A stretch of 36,087 nucleotides of DNA from an uncultured Eubacteriales bacterium (GCA_949292775.1 CASFBL010000026.1:1-36087), one strand, 5' to 3'. Numbered from the stretch's first letter, positions 26,965 through 35,103 are shown. A program made the numbers and translations. Notes: generated from the sequence alone by a model not told the origin.

Positions 26965-27037
26965 AAGGCTGCGCCTTCCCGTTTGCTTCGCAAACATCCG
27001 ATTATATGTCCGCGTGCCTCGGCTGCGCCAACCGGCA

Positions 27038-27349
27038 CGCATGGACGAAGAGTTCGAGTCTCTCACAAGTTACACATCAAAAAGCAAAAGAAACTATGCA
27101 GGGCTTCTTTGCTTTGTGCTGTGGACTGCTTGCCCTCTTGCGGTGCCCGGCTCTGTCTGCGGCGGAAACCGCCTTGCCAATCGCCGACCGCTGCGCCAGT
27201 GCGCCCTCCCTGCATCCGCCACCGGCGGCGGTCGGTTGCACTGCCCGCGCCGGTTCCCGGCGCTCACGCTTCGGCTTTCCACCTTAACAAAACAAAAAAG
27301 ACAGGTAAAAACCTGTCTTTTTTGTTTGGCGGAGATGGAGAGACTCGAA
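27038..27349. repeat. tRNA-bounded repeat, copy 2
   Basis: About 312 bp, matching copy 1 apart from scattered substitutions and a 21-bp insertion near 27120-27140. The left end is AGAGTTCGAGTCTCTC (from about 27049). The right end is the inverted T-arm inside the intact tRNA-Ser(GCU), giving 16-bp inverted ends. Copies 1 and 2 are separated by a 73-bp unique spacer (26965-27037). Confidence 0.85.
27294..27323 (-). terminator. Terminator after tRNA-Ser(GCU)
   Basis: A perfect 13-bp stem (27294-27306 with 27311-27323), A-run on one side and T-run on the other, 3 bp past the CCA end. Confidence 0.9.
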
Positions 27350-27417
27350 CTCTCGCGCCGGTTACCCGACCTACGCCCTTAGCAGGGGCGCCTCGTCACC
27401 AACTTGAGTACATCTCC
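27327..27417 (-). tRNA. tRNA-Ser(GCU)
   Basis: 91 nt including encoded CCA (27327-27329). Acceptor GGAGATG/CATCTCC with discriminator G; anticodon stem CGCCC/GGGCG around CTGCTAA, giving anticodon GCU for AGC/AGU codons. There is a long class II variable arm and T-arm GAGAG-TTCGAGT-CTCTC. It lies inside the right edge of repeat copy 2. Confidence 0.97.
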
Positions 27418-27533
27418 GTGTTGTAACTTGTTTTAGAACTATGAAGTTGTTGCGCGTTTTGTGTTAAACGCCGAAACCCTCGCGGGCTCCAATCAATATA
27501 TAATTAAGATAGCCAATCTATCAAACAGTCGTT

Positions 27534-27622
27534 TGGCGGAGAGAGTGGGATTCGAACCCACGGTACGTTGCCGTACGACGGTTTTCAAGACCGTTCCGTT
27601 ATGACCACTTCGGTATCTCTCC
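27534..27622 (-). tRNA. tRNA-Ser(UGA)
   Basis: 89 nt including encoded CCA (27534-27536). Acceptor GGAGAGA/TCTCTCC; anticodon stem ACGGT/ACCGT around CTTGAAA, anticodon UGA, reading UCA and other UCN codons; long variable arm; T-loop TTCGAAT. Upstream of tRNA-Ser(GCU) on the same strand, 116 bp apart, possibly co-transcribed. Confidence 0.97.
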
Positions 27623-27707
27623 GTGTTAGGCACGGATTATTATATCAAACTATGAAAGGGATGTCAATGCAAAATTTGCTTTTTCTGTTCTCTCAATTTC
27701 GACAAAA

Positions 27708-27741
27708 CCCGCCCGGCATTTTGTGCAGGGCGGGCGTTTTT
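27708..27741. terminator. Terminator after the GH28-like gene
   Basis: CCCGCCC (27708-27714) with GGGCGGG (27728-27734), flanked by AAAA and a seven-T run, so usable in both directions. It directly follows the minus-strand stop codon at 27746. Confidence 0.82.
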
Positions 27742-27745
27742 TTGA

Positions 27746-29284
27746 TTATGTATCGCTGTCTAACTGTAAGTTCGTAACACCCGGTGCGTAAATATTCACG
27801 CGCTTGGTATCGGTTCGCGGACGGACACGGAAGTTTTCCAAAACCACATTGTCTGCGTAGCGCGCCCACAGCCCATAGGCGTTTAAATTGCGCATCCGGT
27901 TGCATTCCGGATAAGTGTCTTCATAAGCCGGAACAAACGGCCGGGAGTCGTAATAGTCCTCGCCGGGGGCATAGGCAATGTCAAAATCTTTCAGTGTTAC
28001 ATTTCGCACGGTCAGCTTTTTGGTGCCTGTAATAATGACGGGAATCTCCACGCCGGTCGCCACAATATTTTCCACCGTAATGTCAGAAAGTTCGCCGCAG
28101 TTGTCAAATTCCTTGTCGCGGTTGCGGTTGTTCAGGCTGATAAACAGCGGGCAGGCTTCGCCTTCCATATCGATGTTGCGAATGGTTACATTCTTGACCT
28201 TGGCGCCGTCGGCGGATTCCAGAGAAATGCCGGATACACCGCCCGGATAAAGGTCGTTCAAAAAGAACGCGCAATCTTCAACCAAAACATTGGAAATATC
28301 CTGGCTTGTCTCCGTGCCGATTTTAAAGGCGTTTGTGCAGGTGGTTATCTTGCAGTTGCGCACCGTGATGTTTTGCATCGGCGCGCCGCCCAGACCGACG
28401 GCATTTTTCAGCACGATGCCGTCGTCGCCTGTGGAAATAAAGCAGTGCTCGACCGTTACATTGGAAGAACCGGCAATATCAATGCCATCTGTGTTGGCAA
28501 TGTGGCGGTTGTTGTTGATGACAAAGTCCCGAATCGAGACGCCGTCGCAACCGTTCAACTCCAGCGTCCACGCCGCAGAGTTCTCGAGCATAAAGTTTTC
28601 AATCGTTATATTTTTACAGTTGACCAAACGAACCAGATTGCCGTATTTGCTTTCGTGCGCAAAACGAACGCGGTAGCGGTATTCCTGCCGCATTTCCCAA
28701 ACATCCAGTGTCTCGTCAAAAGGCGTCAGCTTTGGCTCATATTTTGGTGCAAGCGAAAAGAAGTTGCCCTCGCCGCAGATTTTTCCGCCGCCGGTCAGGG
28801 TAATGTCCTGTGCATTTTCGGCAAATAACAGGCAACCTTTGTCCATGGCCTCACTGTCGTGCGAAGCGACCAGCGCCGCATCGGTGTCGATAAACAGCGT
28901 AATGCCGGATTTCAGCTCAATGCTGCCGGTGGTGTATTCGCCGCCGCCGACATAAATCACCCCGCCGCCGTGCCCGGCGACTTCATCGATTGCGGTTTGG
29001 ATGGCGTCGCTGTTATCTACACTCGTTCTGCCGGGGACTGCACCGCAGGTGCGAATGTCAACCGTCAAAAGCCCTTCCTGCGGTTCTGCGCTTTGCAAAT
29101 ATTCTGAAAACGGCAATTCCTCATAAAAATCGCCGGGATATACTTGCGAAAATACATCGCCTTTGGTGACCTTAAAATCCCGTGTGTATACGCCGAAGTA
29201 ATATCCGAGACCGCCGCCAACGACCAGGCAGACACAAAGCAGCACGCACAGCAAAATTCTTCGCTTTCTTCTCTTATACAGCAA
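27746..29284 (-). CDS. Membrane-anchored GH28-like (polygalacturonase-fold) beta-helix protein
   Basis: 512 residues. A basic start (YKRRKRR) and one hydrophobic segment (ILLCVLLCVCLVVGGGLGYY) suggest an uncleaved N-terminal anchor with the rest outside the cell. Residues about 70-500 form a right-handed beta-helix with many NITVRN-type coils and a pectate-lyase-like GGGVIYVGGGEYTTGSIELK start. GH28 catalytic motifs are NTDGIDI, STGDDGIVLK and AFKIGTET (in place of RIK); the usual GHG motif is not obvious, so activity is uncertain. Family members cut pectin or related polymers, but this could be a glycan-binding or other beta-helix enzyme. Start TTG at 29284, about 10 bp after CAGGGGG. It has its own promoter and terminator. 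Confidence 0.85.
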   Translation of the reverse strand: MLYKRRKRRILLCVLLCVCLVVGGGLGYYFGVYTRDFKVTKGDVFSQVYPGDFYEELPFSEYLQSAEPQEGLLTVDIRTCGAVPGRTSVDNSDAIQTAIDEVAGHGGGVIYVGGGEYTTGSIELKSGITLFIDTDAALVASHDSEAMDKGCLLFAENAQDITLTGGGKICGEGNFFSLAPKYEPKLTPFDETLDVWEMRQEYRYRVRFAHESKYGNLVRLVNCKNITIENFMLENSAAWTLELNGCDGVSIRDFVINNNRHIANTDGIDIAGSSNVTVEHCFISTGDDGIVLKNAVGLGGAPMQNITVRNCKITTCTNAFKIGTETSQDISNVLVEDCAFFLNDLYPGGVSGISLESADGAKVKNVTIRNIDMEGEACPLFISLNNRNRDKEFDNCGELSDITVENIVATGVEIPVIITGTKKLTVRNVTLKDFDIAYAPGEDYYDSRPFVPAYEDTYPECNRMRNLNAYGLWARYADNVVLENFRVRPRTDTKRVNIYAPGVTNLQLDSDT

Positions 29285-29322
29285 AATTCGTCGCCCCCTG
29301 AATTTGCAGTGATATATTTAAA

Positions 29323-29351
29323 AGAATACCATGCTGTTTTTGAAAAGTAAA
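29323..29351 (-). promoter_or_regulatory. SigA-type promoter for the GH28-like gene
   Basis: Minus strand: TTTACT (29346-29351), 17-bp spacer, TATTCT (29323-29328). Confidence 0.6.
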
Positions 29352-29421
29352 GTGCAAACCAACAAGGCGCAGCAAGATTGTGACGGATTTGTAAATATTT
29401 TTTGTTGCGTAGTGATTTTGT

Positions 29422-29450
29422 TTGAAATGCGGCGCATATCGTGCTAATAT
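29422..29450 (+). promoter_or_regulatory. SigA-type promoter for the zinc-ribbon/TPR gene pair
   Basis: TTGAAA (29422-29427), 17-bp spacer, TAATAT (29445-29450), 30 bp before the TTG start. Confidence 0.75.
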
Positions 29451-29480
29451 ATTAAAGAATACTTACAAGGAGGTATACCC

Positions 29481-30995
29481 TTGGACGATCAGAAAGAGAA
29501 AAAGAACGCCATGCCTGACGCTGCGCCTGAAAACGAGGCGGCAAAGGCGGAGGAGCAGGCGATACATGATGAAATGGAAGATCTTGCCAAGGTCTTTCAA
29601 GAGGAGCTTGACCGGGCGAAAGCCGAGGCGGCAGAGGTTGCCAACACGGTGCCGGAAGAGCCTGAAATCTTGATTCAGGGGCTGGACGACCTGCCCGACC
29701 CGGCAGAAGAAATTCAGGCGCAAGAAGACGAAGAAACAGAAAAAGAACCCTGCGCCTGCTGCGGCGAGCACCCGGCAGGAACGCATAATGACCCCAATTC
29801 CCCTTACTGTGAAACCTGCGACACGGGGCTGCGACACTATCCGTTTGATTTTGTCAACATTCTTTTGGTACTTGCTGTGCTGTGCTTCGTGTTTTACGGC
29901 GGCTATGTGTTTGCCGACCACACACAGGTGTTTTCAGAAGTCCACAAAGCAGACACACTCGCGCGGCAAAACAAGCTGTATTCTGCACTCGATGCTTATT
30001 CAACCGCAGCAAATACCATGGTCAACCAACATATCAATGGTGAGATGGTTTACAAACGCGAGATATTGCTGGCGTACCGGCTCGGCGGTATCAACATAAT
30101 GCAGGACCCGGCGGAAAATATCAAATCCTGGGAAATGTCCCTGCCGCACTTCCGCTCGCTTCGGCTGGCGCTGGATGATGCGGAAGCTTTCTTAGCCACA
30201 ACCGACGCGGCCAATGCAATTCTCGCGCCTTATGATACGACCAAGGCAGAGGATATTCCGTATGATGACCTGATTGCGCAGCTTGATGCGCTCAAGGACC
30301 AGACGATTACAACAACGGAGGCCGCATCTGATGCCGACACCGAAAGCGAGACTACAACGGCGGCTTCGGGGTACACGCCAAAGGCGGAAAAGTACAGCGT
30401 CGCCATGCTGGCATTCTTTAAATATCAGACGGCACTCATCTGTGAAAAGGATATGGAGACCCAGCTTGCATTTGCGGAAGAAATCCGCGAATACGGTCCG
30501 CAGTACCCGTGGTTATATGGGGCGATTTTAGGCGACTTGTATGCGCGCTCCGGGAAAGATGTCGAGCCGATTTGCCAACTGCTCGAAGCGGAGAATGCTG
30601 AGGACGACACGCCGGCGCTTTTGCGTGCAATCGTAAAGCGCATGAACGGTGATTATGACGGTGCAATCGCTATTTGTGAAGAAAAACTGGAAGCACAAAG
30701 CTCAATTTCCAGCGAGTTTTACCGTCAGGAAGGCCTTTGCTATCTTGCAAAGGGCGATTACGAAACCGCTTATAGCCGAGTGAACGAGGGCTTCCAAAAC
30801 ACCACTTATCCTTCCATGCAGTACTGCAATACGCTGGCACTCTGCGCGGCGGCAGCCGGTCAGACCGACGCCTATGACGAAATTGACGAGCTGTTCCAGA
30901 GCAGCGGTTATACCATTTCCGCAGAAGTTTCCGGCTACAAAAACGGTACAGTAACCTTGGAAAGCATACTTTTGGAAGGGGACTTTGATGTATAA
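29481..30995 (+). CDS. Membrane protein with zinc ribbon and TPR-like repeats, function unknown
   Basis: 504 residues from TTG 29481, after AAGGAGG. The first ~85 residues are acidic and helical (EEQAIHDEMEDLAKVFQEEL). A four-cysteine zinc-ribbon-like knot follows (PCACCGEHP ... SPYCETCDTG, about 90-115), then one membrane segment (FVNILLVLAVLCFVFYGGYVF, about 121-143). A long, presumably extracellular region has TPR-like helical pairs (residues about 145-185 and 370-470, e.g. YDGAIAICEEKL and CYLAKGDYETAYSRVNEGF) and a Thr/Ser-rich linker (about 275-297). No known family recognised. The stop codon overlaps the ATG of the next gene (TAATG), so both proteins are probably made together. Confidence 0.85.
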   Translation: MDDQKEKKNAMPDAAPENEAAKAEEQAIHDEMEDLAKVFQEELDRAKAEAAEVANTVPEEPEILIQGLDDLPDPAEEIQAQEDEETEKEPCACCGEHPAGTHNDPNSPYCETCDTGLRHYPFDFVNILLVLAVLCFVFYGGYVFADHTQVFSEVHKADTLARQNKLYSALDAYSTAANTMVNQHINGEMVYKREILLAYRLGGINIMQDPAENIKSWEMSLPHFRSLRLALDDAEAFLATTDAANAILAPYDTTKAEDIPYDDLIAQLDALKDQTITTTEAASDADTESETTTAASGYTPKAEKYSVAMLAFFKYQTALICEKDMETQLAFAEEIREYGPQYPWLYGAILGDLYARSGKDVEPICQLLEAENAEDDTPALLRAIVKRMNGDYDGAIAICEEKLEAQSSISSEFYRQEGLCYLAKGDYETAYSRVNEGFQNTTYPSMQYCNTLALCAAAAGQTDAYDEIDELFQSSGYTISAEVSGYKNGTVTLESILLEGDFDV

Positions 30996-31570
30996 TGAGA
31001 GTCGTTTATTTAATTGTTAAGTATATTACGGTAATCGGCACATTCCTGCAGGCGTTTTTTGAGCATCTCGTCTGCAGAACCTATGAGATATTGATTGAAG
31101 ACGGGCGGTATTTGCGCGCCAACGAAATGTGCGGTCATGTGGAACACGAGATCATCCGCAAGCGCTCTAAAATTTTCGGCGTCTGCTTTTTTCCGTTTCT
31201 GTTTAACCTGCTGATTGGGCTGGTGCTCGTGTCGGTCGGCTCGGTCAATGTGTATTATCTCGGTGAGTTCTTTACGGCGGGCGGCAATCTGAATATCGCA
31301 AACTTCCTGTTTTTGTGGGTGGGCATGTCCTGCCTTACCAATCTGTTCCCGCAAATGGAAGATGCGCTGACTTTGCGCGAAGAAATCTACGGCAAGGGTA
31401 AATCCAAGCTGTTTGTCCGCATTATTGCAGCACCGATTTTTGCTGTGCTTTATGCGGGTGCATACCTGCAAAAATGGGGCGTTACGCTTTTGACCTCCAT
31501 TGCATTTTCTTTTGCAGTTCCCTATATTCTCGGAACATTCGTGCCGACGATTTACAGCATGATTGCCTAA
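30995..31570 (+). CDS. Multi-pass membrane protein, partner of the TPR protein
   Basis: 191 residues with four or more hydrophobic segments (VYLIVKYITVIGTFLQAFF, FFPFLFNLLIGLVLVSVG, ANFLFLWVGMSCLTNLF and two near the C terminus). Between the first two lies an amphipathic cytoplasmic stretch with CGHVEHEIIRKRSK. HVEHE is reminiscent of, but does not match, an HExxH protease motif, and I would not call it a peptidase. Function unknown. It is translationally coupled to the upstream zinc-ribbon/TPR gene by a 1-nt overlap and followed by a terminator. Confidence 0.85.
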   Translation: MRVVYLIVKYITVIGTFLQAFFEHLVCRTYEILIEDGRYLRANEMCGHVEHEIIRKRSKIFGVCFFPFLFNLLIGLVLVSVGSVNVYYLGEFFTAGGNLNIANFLFLWVGMSCLTNLFPQMEDALTLREEIYGKGKSKLFVRIIAAPIFAVLYAGAYLQKWGVTLLTSIAFSFAVPYILGTFVPTIYSMIA

Positions 31571-31582
31571 AAAAGCCAAATA

Positions 31583-31615
31583 AAAACAGGACCTGTTTTT
31601 GACAGGTCCTGTTTT
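31583..31615. terminator. Bidirectional terminator before ahcY
   Basis: Stem AAAACAGGACCTGT with ACAGGTCCTGTTTT (31583-31595 with 31602-31615), shared by convergent genes. Confidence 0.9.
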
Positions 31616-31630
31616 GTTTTTCAGAGAATG

Positions 31631-32875
31631 TTATACATTCCAGCTGTGCAGATAGGTTTGCTGGGCCTGTGAAAGTGTATCGACAGACACACCCCACGCA
31701 GCGAGCTTTCTGCGCGCAACCTCGTCGTCAATCTCCTGCGGAATGTCATACACCCCGGGGGTTAACGCACCGCGGTGTTCTGCAAGATACCGTGCGGACA
31801 ATGCCTGAATGGCGAAGCTCATATCCATGATTTCCGCCGGGTGGCCGTCGCCTGCTGCCAGGTTTACGAGTCTGCCTTCGGCAATCAGGTGCAAAGTCCT
31901 GCCGTCCGGCATGCGATAGCCGGTAATGTTCTTACGGCTTTCATAGGTCTTTTCTGCCAGTTTTTCCAAATCGCCAATGTTGATTTCCACATTAAAATGA
32001 CCTGCGTTGCAAAGAATAGCGCCGTCTTTCATGCGCTGCATGGCGCGCTCGGTAATAACATCGCGGCAGCCGGTTACTGTGATAAACAGGTCGCCTATTT
32101 CGGCTGCCTGCTCCATCGGCATAACAGTGAAGCCGTCCATGACCGCTTCCATAGCTTTCACTGCGTCTACTTCGGTGACAACAACCTTTGCGCCGAGCCC
32201 TTTTGCCCGCATGGAAACACCCTTGCCGCACCAGCCGTAGCCTGCCACGACAACCGTTTTTCCGGCGACGATCAGGTTGGTTGTGCGGTTGATGCCGTCA
32301 AACACAGACTGCCCTGTGCCGTAGCGGTTGTCAAACAGATATTTGCATTTTGCGTTGTTGACTGCCATCATGGGGAAAAGCAGCTTATTGTCCGCAGCCA
32401 TTGCGCGCAGGCGAATAATCCCGGTGGTGGTTTCTTCACAGCCGCCGATTACATTTTCAAGCAGCTGCGGATAGGTATTGTGAATCAGGTTGACAAGGTC
32501 CCCACCGTCGTCAATGATGATGTGGGGCGCCGCTTCAATCACTTTTGCCAAATGTGCGTTGTATTGTTCGGCTGTGGCGCCGTGGACAGCGAAAACCTGA
32601 AGCCCGCTTTTGTCAAGCGCTGCGGCAATGTCGTCTTGGGTTGAAAGCGGGTTGCTGCCGGTCACATACATTTCCGCTCCGCCTGCGGCGAGCACCCGGC
32701 AAAGATAAGCGGTCTTTGCTTCCAAGTGCACAGAAAGTGCAACGCGAAGCCCGGAAAACGGTTTCTCTTTTTTAAATTCTTCCTCAAGACCGGACAAAAG
32801 CGGCATGTAGCCGCGTACCCACTGTATTTTTTGTTCGCCGCTTTCGGAAAGCGCCGGATTGCAAATGATACTCAT
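31631..32875 (-). CDS. ahcY: S-adenosylhomocysteinase
   Basis: 414 residues. AhcY splits S-adenosylhomocysteine into adenosine and homocysteine and so recycles the by-product of methylation. Substrate-site motifs include SVHLEAKTAYL, DDGGDLV, GCEETTTGIIRL and NNAKCKYLFDNRYGTGQS. The NAD-binding GYGWCGKG and the later GCRDVITERAM, CNAGHFNVEI and NLAAGDGHP are all present. The length fits the shorter bacterial/archaeal form. ATG after AGAGAGG. No SAH riboswitch is visible in its leader, and no methionine-cycle gene is adjacent. Confidence 0.97.
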   Translation of the reverse strand: MSIICNPALSESGEQKIQWVRGYMPLLSGLEEEFKKEKPFSGLRVALSVHLEAKTAYLCRVLAAGGAEMYVTGSNPLSTQDDIAAALDKSGLQVFAVHGATAEQYNAHLAKVIEAAPHIIIDDGGDLVNLIHNTYPQLLENVIGGCEETTTGIIRLRAMAADNKLLFPMMAVNNAKCKYLFDNRYGTGQSVFDGINRTTNLIVAGKTVVVAGYGWCGKGVSMRAKGLGAKVVVTEVDAVKAMEAVMDGFTVMPMEQAAEIGDLFITVTGCRDVITERAMQRMKDGAILCNAGHFNVEINIGDLEKLAEKTYESRKNITGYRMPDGRTLHLIAEGRLVNLAAGDGHPAEIMDMSFAIQALSARYLAEHRGALTPGVYDIPQEIDDEVARRKLAAWGVSVDTLSQAQQTYLHSWNV

Positions 32876-32941
32876 TAAAATCCTCTCTTTTCAGCCGAAC
32901 CGACAGGCGCGGCATCATTTTTGTCGATTTTTTGCAAAAAT

Positions 32942-32970
32942 AGAGTATCACACGCCCGTTAAAAAAGCAA
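32942..32970 (-). promoter_or_regulatory. Probable promoter for ahcY
   Basis: Minus strand: TTGCTT (32965-32970), 17-bp spacer, TACTCT (32942-32947). Confidence 0.5.
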
Positions 32971-32976
32971 TAGATA

Positions 32977-33005
32977 TTGACACCAAAAGGGATTTGTGCG
33001 ATAAT
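32977..33005 (+). promoter_or_regulatory. SigA-type promoter for the DUF4474 lipoprotein gene
   Basis: Perfect TTGACA (32977-32982), 17-bp spacer, GATAAT (33000-33005). Confidence 0.8.
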
Positions 33006-33052
33006 TTTATGCACGGAATGTTGGGATTTTTTTGAGAAACGGAGGCTTTATT

Positions 33053-33967
33053 ATGCGTGTAACAGCAAAAAGAATGTTTTGTATGGTGCTTGCAGCGCTG
33101 ATGATATTATTTTCGTTTACTGCGTGCAATAACGAAGAAGAAGATCCGGGTATCACCCGCGGCACAGATTCCATTCAAGCACCGGCAGTTACAACAACGG
33201 CACCTGTGACCGAAGCAACGACGGCGGCGACTACGGGTACAACAGCATCCACGACCAAAAAAAGCAGTTCTTCCAACAACAGCAATACGCCTACAAAATC
33301 ACAGCAGGATATTTCCGATGCGGCGAACAACAGCGGGCAGTCTTTGGCACTTGTCAGCTCGCTTATCAATGCGTTTGGCTTTAACTATGACTCTAAAGAG
33401 CAGGTTTTCTATACCGAGCTGGATTCCTGGCAGCGCTCCGGTAACTATATCAAGCACTATGACACCGTTGCGGCATTCGGCAACATGCGTTACCTGACCA
33501 CAAAGGTAGACTTCAACTACGACGGGCTTTCCTGGCGTTTGCAGTTCTGGAAAGGGCAGTACGGCGCATTTGGCGGCGCGGAGATTGGCGTTTACAATAA
33601 AATCCCCGGGCAAACCGATGAACTGTATTATTGCGCAGACGATGATCATCTGCTGTATATGTCTTACACAATGTATAAAACGCCGTCGGACTATCATAAC
33701 GGAATTAAGTATTTCACCCGCGGTTGGCAGAAACACTGGTGGCTGACCGGCTTTAAACCCGGCACGGCTACTGCAACCGATCTTGTTATGTCTGCACGGA
33801 TTCGCACCTATGACACCCAAATGGCTTCTGCTATGGAAAAAGGTCTTCAGGCAGCTGGCTTTAAGAGCGGCGATGCGAAAACCCAGTATGATACATACCG
33901 TCGTTCCGGTTTCGATTTCTTTATCCTGTGGTATTCTGTGGGCACCACAAACTATAATAACAATTAA
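33053..33967 (+). CDS. DUF4474-containing lipoprotein
   Basis: 304 residues from ATG 33053, after CGGAGG. Lipoprotein signal peptide with FTAC as the lipobox and Cys25 as the lipid-bearing residue, so it should sit on the outer face of the membrane. A Thr/Ser/Asn-rich linker (about residues 45-90) leads to a compact domain with FYTELDSWQRSGNY, DFNYDGLSWRLQFWKGQYG and GAEIGVYNK. This is the DUF4474 pattern, a domain of unknown function common in Clostridia. Stands alone with its own promoter and terminator. Confidence 0.88.
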   Translation: MRVTAKRMFCMVLAALMILFSFTACNNEEEDPGITRGTDSIQAPAVTTTAPVTEATTAATTGTTASTTKKSSSSNNSNTPTKSQQDISDAANNSGQSLALVSSLINAFGFNYDSKEQVFYTELDSWQRSGNYIKHYDTVAAFGNMRYLTTKVDFNYDGLSWRLQFWKGQYGAFGGAEIGVYNKIPGQTDELYYCADDDHLLYMSYTMYKTPSDYHNGIKYFTRGWQKHWWLTGFKPGTATATDLVMSARIRTYDTQMASAMEKGLQAAGFKSGDAKTQYDTYRRSGFDFFILWYSVGTTNYNNN

Positions 33968-33994
33968 AGGCAATTCCATTTGATGCACAAACAG

Positions 33995-34028
33995 CAGCCC
34001 GCGGCCATTGCTACCGCGGGCTGTATTT
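33995..34028 (+). terminator. Terminator after the DUF4474 gene
   Basis: CAGCCCGCGG (33995-34004) with CCGCGGGCTG (34014-34023), then TATTTTC. It lies only about 14-18 bp before the next ATG, so the following gene relies on read-through or an unseen promoter. Confidence 0.8.
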
Positions 34029-34041
34029 TCGGAGAAAATTT

Positions 34042-35046
34042 ATGAACGGGAATTTTTTTGCATTTCTTTCGAGAATCAAATATATCAATCGTTGGGCGTT
34101 GATGCGCAACACCAATTATGAAACGCTCAGTCAGCATTCTTTTGAAGTGGCTACCCTTGCCCATGCGCTTGCTGTAATCGGCAACCGCCGGCTGGGGAAA
34201 CGCTACGATGCGGCGCGCGCGGCGCTTTTAGGGCTTTACCATGATGCGCCGGAGATTATTACCGGCGATATGCCTACACCAGTGAAATATCACAGCGCAG
34301 AAATGCGTGAGGCGTTTGCTACGGTGGAGCATTATGCGGGGGAACGCCTGCTCTCGATGCTGCCGTCCGATTTGCAGCCGGATTTTCGCCCGCTTTTGCA
34401 GGAGGAGCCGGAAGACGCAGATCTGCAAACGCTTGTTAAGGCGGCGGATAAACTTTCTGCCTATATTAAATGTATAGAGGAGCGAAAGGCCGGCAATGCG
34501 GAGTTTCGCGAGGCTGAAAAAGCAACTATTTCTTTTATGGTTAATTCTTTAGACCTAGACAAAAAAGTATCTAGAGATAAAAACAAAGAGATTACAAACA
34601 AAATTGTAAGTGGGTTAGCGGAACTTGGAATAGTAAAAGATATGATAAGTTATTCTTATTCTTCTTGCTATTTGACTCGTGAAGGGTTCAAAAATAATTT
34701 GACAGGTACAAGGACAAGTACAACTCTTAGTGTACAAGTTGACAACTTAGAAAATTTAATGAGTGCAATAAATAGTATTACGGAAAATGGCGGAGAAGTA
34801 AATTCTATCAACTTTAAGCTAAATGATTTTGAAAGCAAATATAATGAAGTTCTAAATCTAGCAATTAATAGTGCAAAAATAAAGGCAGATGAAGTTCTAG
34901 GGGCAACAGGCACTATAAAGGGAATAAAAGAGGAATATATTTATTCTTGTGATACTAAATATCAAAGCTATATTGACGGCTTAGATGGGGAGTTTTTAAA
35001 TAACAAAATAACTGTTGAAGCACAAGTTGAAATTGTTGTAGGTTAA
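34042..35046 (+). CDS. Chimeric ORF: YfbR-like HD hydrolase joined to SIMPL domain
   Basis: 334 residues, two unrelated halves. Residues 1-160 form an HD-domain 5'-deoxynucleotidase of the YfbR type, with SQHSFEVATLAHA, LLGLYHDAPEIITGDMPTP (His-Asp metal site) and VKAADKLSAYIKCIEE. The usual last ~30 residues of YfbR are missing. From about residue 161 (ATISFMVNSLDLDKKV) it becomes a SIMPL/DUF541 domain ending in INSAKIKADEVLGATG and YIDG. SIMPL proteins are normally secreted with their own signal peptide, absent here. At the switch, base composition falls from roughly half G+C to under one third, and codon choice changes. The join is in frame, but the fusion makes no clear functional sense; see the finding. 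ATG after GGAG. Confidence 0.75.
   Translation: MNGNFFAFLSRIKYINRWALMRNTNYETLSQHSFEVATLAHALAVIGNRRLGKRYDAARAALLGLYHDAPEIITGDMPTPVKYHSAEMREAFATVEHYAGERLLSMLPSDLQPDFRPLLQEEPEDADLQTLVKAADKLSAYIKCIEERKAGNAEFREAEKATISFMVNSLDLDKKVSRDKNKEITNKIVSGLAELGIVKDMISYSYSSCYLTREGFKNNLTGTRTSTTLSVQVDNLENLMSAINSITENGGEVNSINFKLNDFESKYNEVLNLAINSAKIKADEVLGATGTIKGIKEEYIYSCDTKYQSYIDGLDGEFLNNKITVEAQVEIVVG
34510..34535. other. Composition breakpoint / probable chimeric junction
   Basis: Upstream 34381-34440 has 32 G/C of 60; downstream 34561-34620 has 17 of 60. All sequence from here to the window end is AT-rich. No repeat, att site, transposon end or tRNA marks the boundary. Confidence 0.75.
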
Positions 35047-35063
35047 AATTAATGTTTAAATTG

Positions 35064-35103
35064 AAAAAAGCATACTTGAAGATTATGTTCAGTATGCTTT
35101 TTT
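35064..35103. terminator. Terminator after the SIMPL half
   Basis: AAAAAAGCATACTTGAA with TTCAGTATGCTTTTTT, one bulge, T-run on both sides by symmetry; serves both convergent genes. Confidence 0.85.

Noticed and set aside
26942-27417. Integrated element with tRNA-derived attL/attR
   Set aside because: The interval between tRNA fragment and intact tRNA is under 400 bp and has no integrase or cargo gene; better described as a repeat.
26637-27426. Several open frames through the repeat region, on both strands
   Set aside because: They cross two repeat copies, terminators and tRNA sequence, are Arg/Pro/Ala-rich and resemble no family; treated as noncoding.
30995-31570. HVEHE as a metalloprotease motif in the membrane partner protein
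   Set aside because: Does not fit HExxH and lacks the supporting conserved residues of known membrane proteases.
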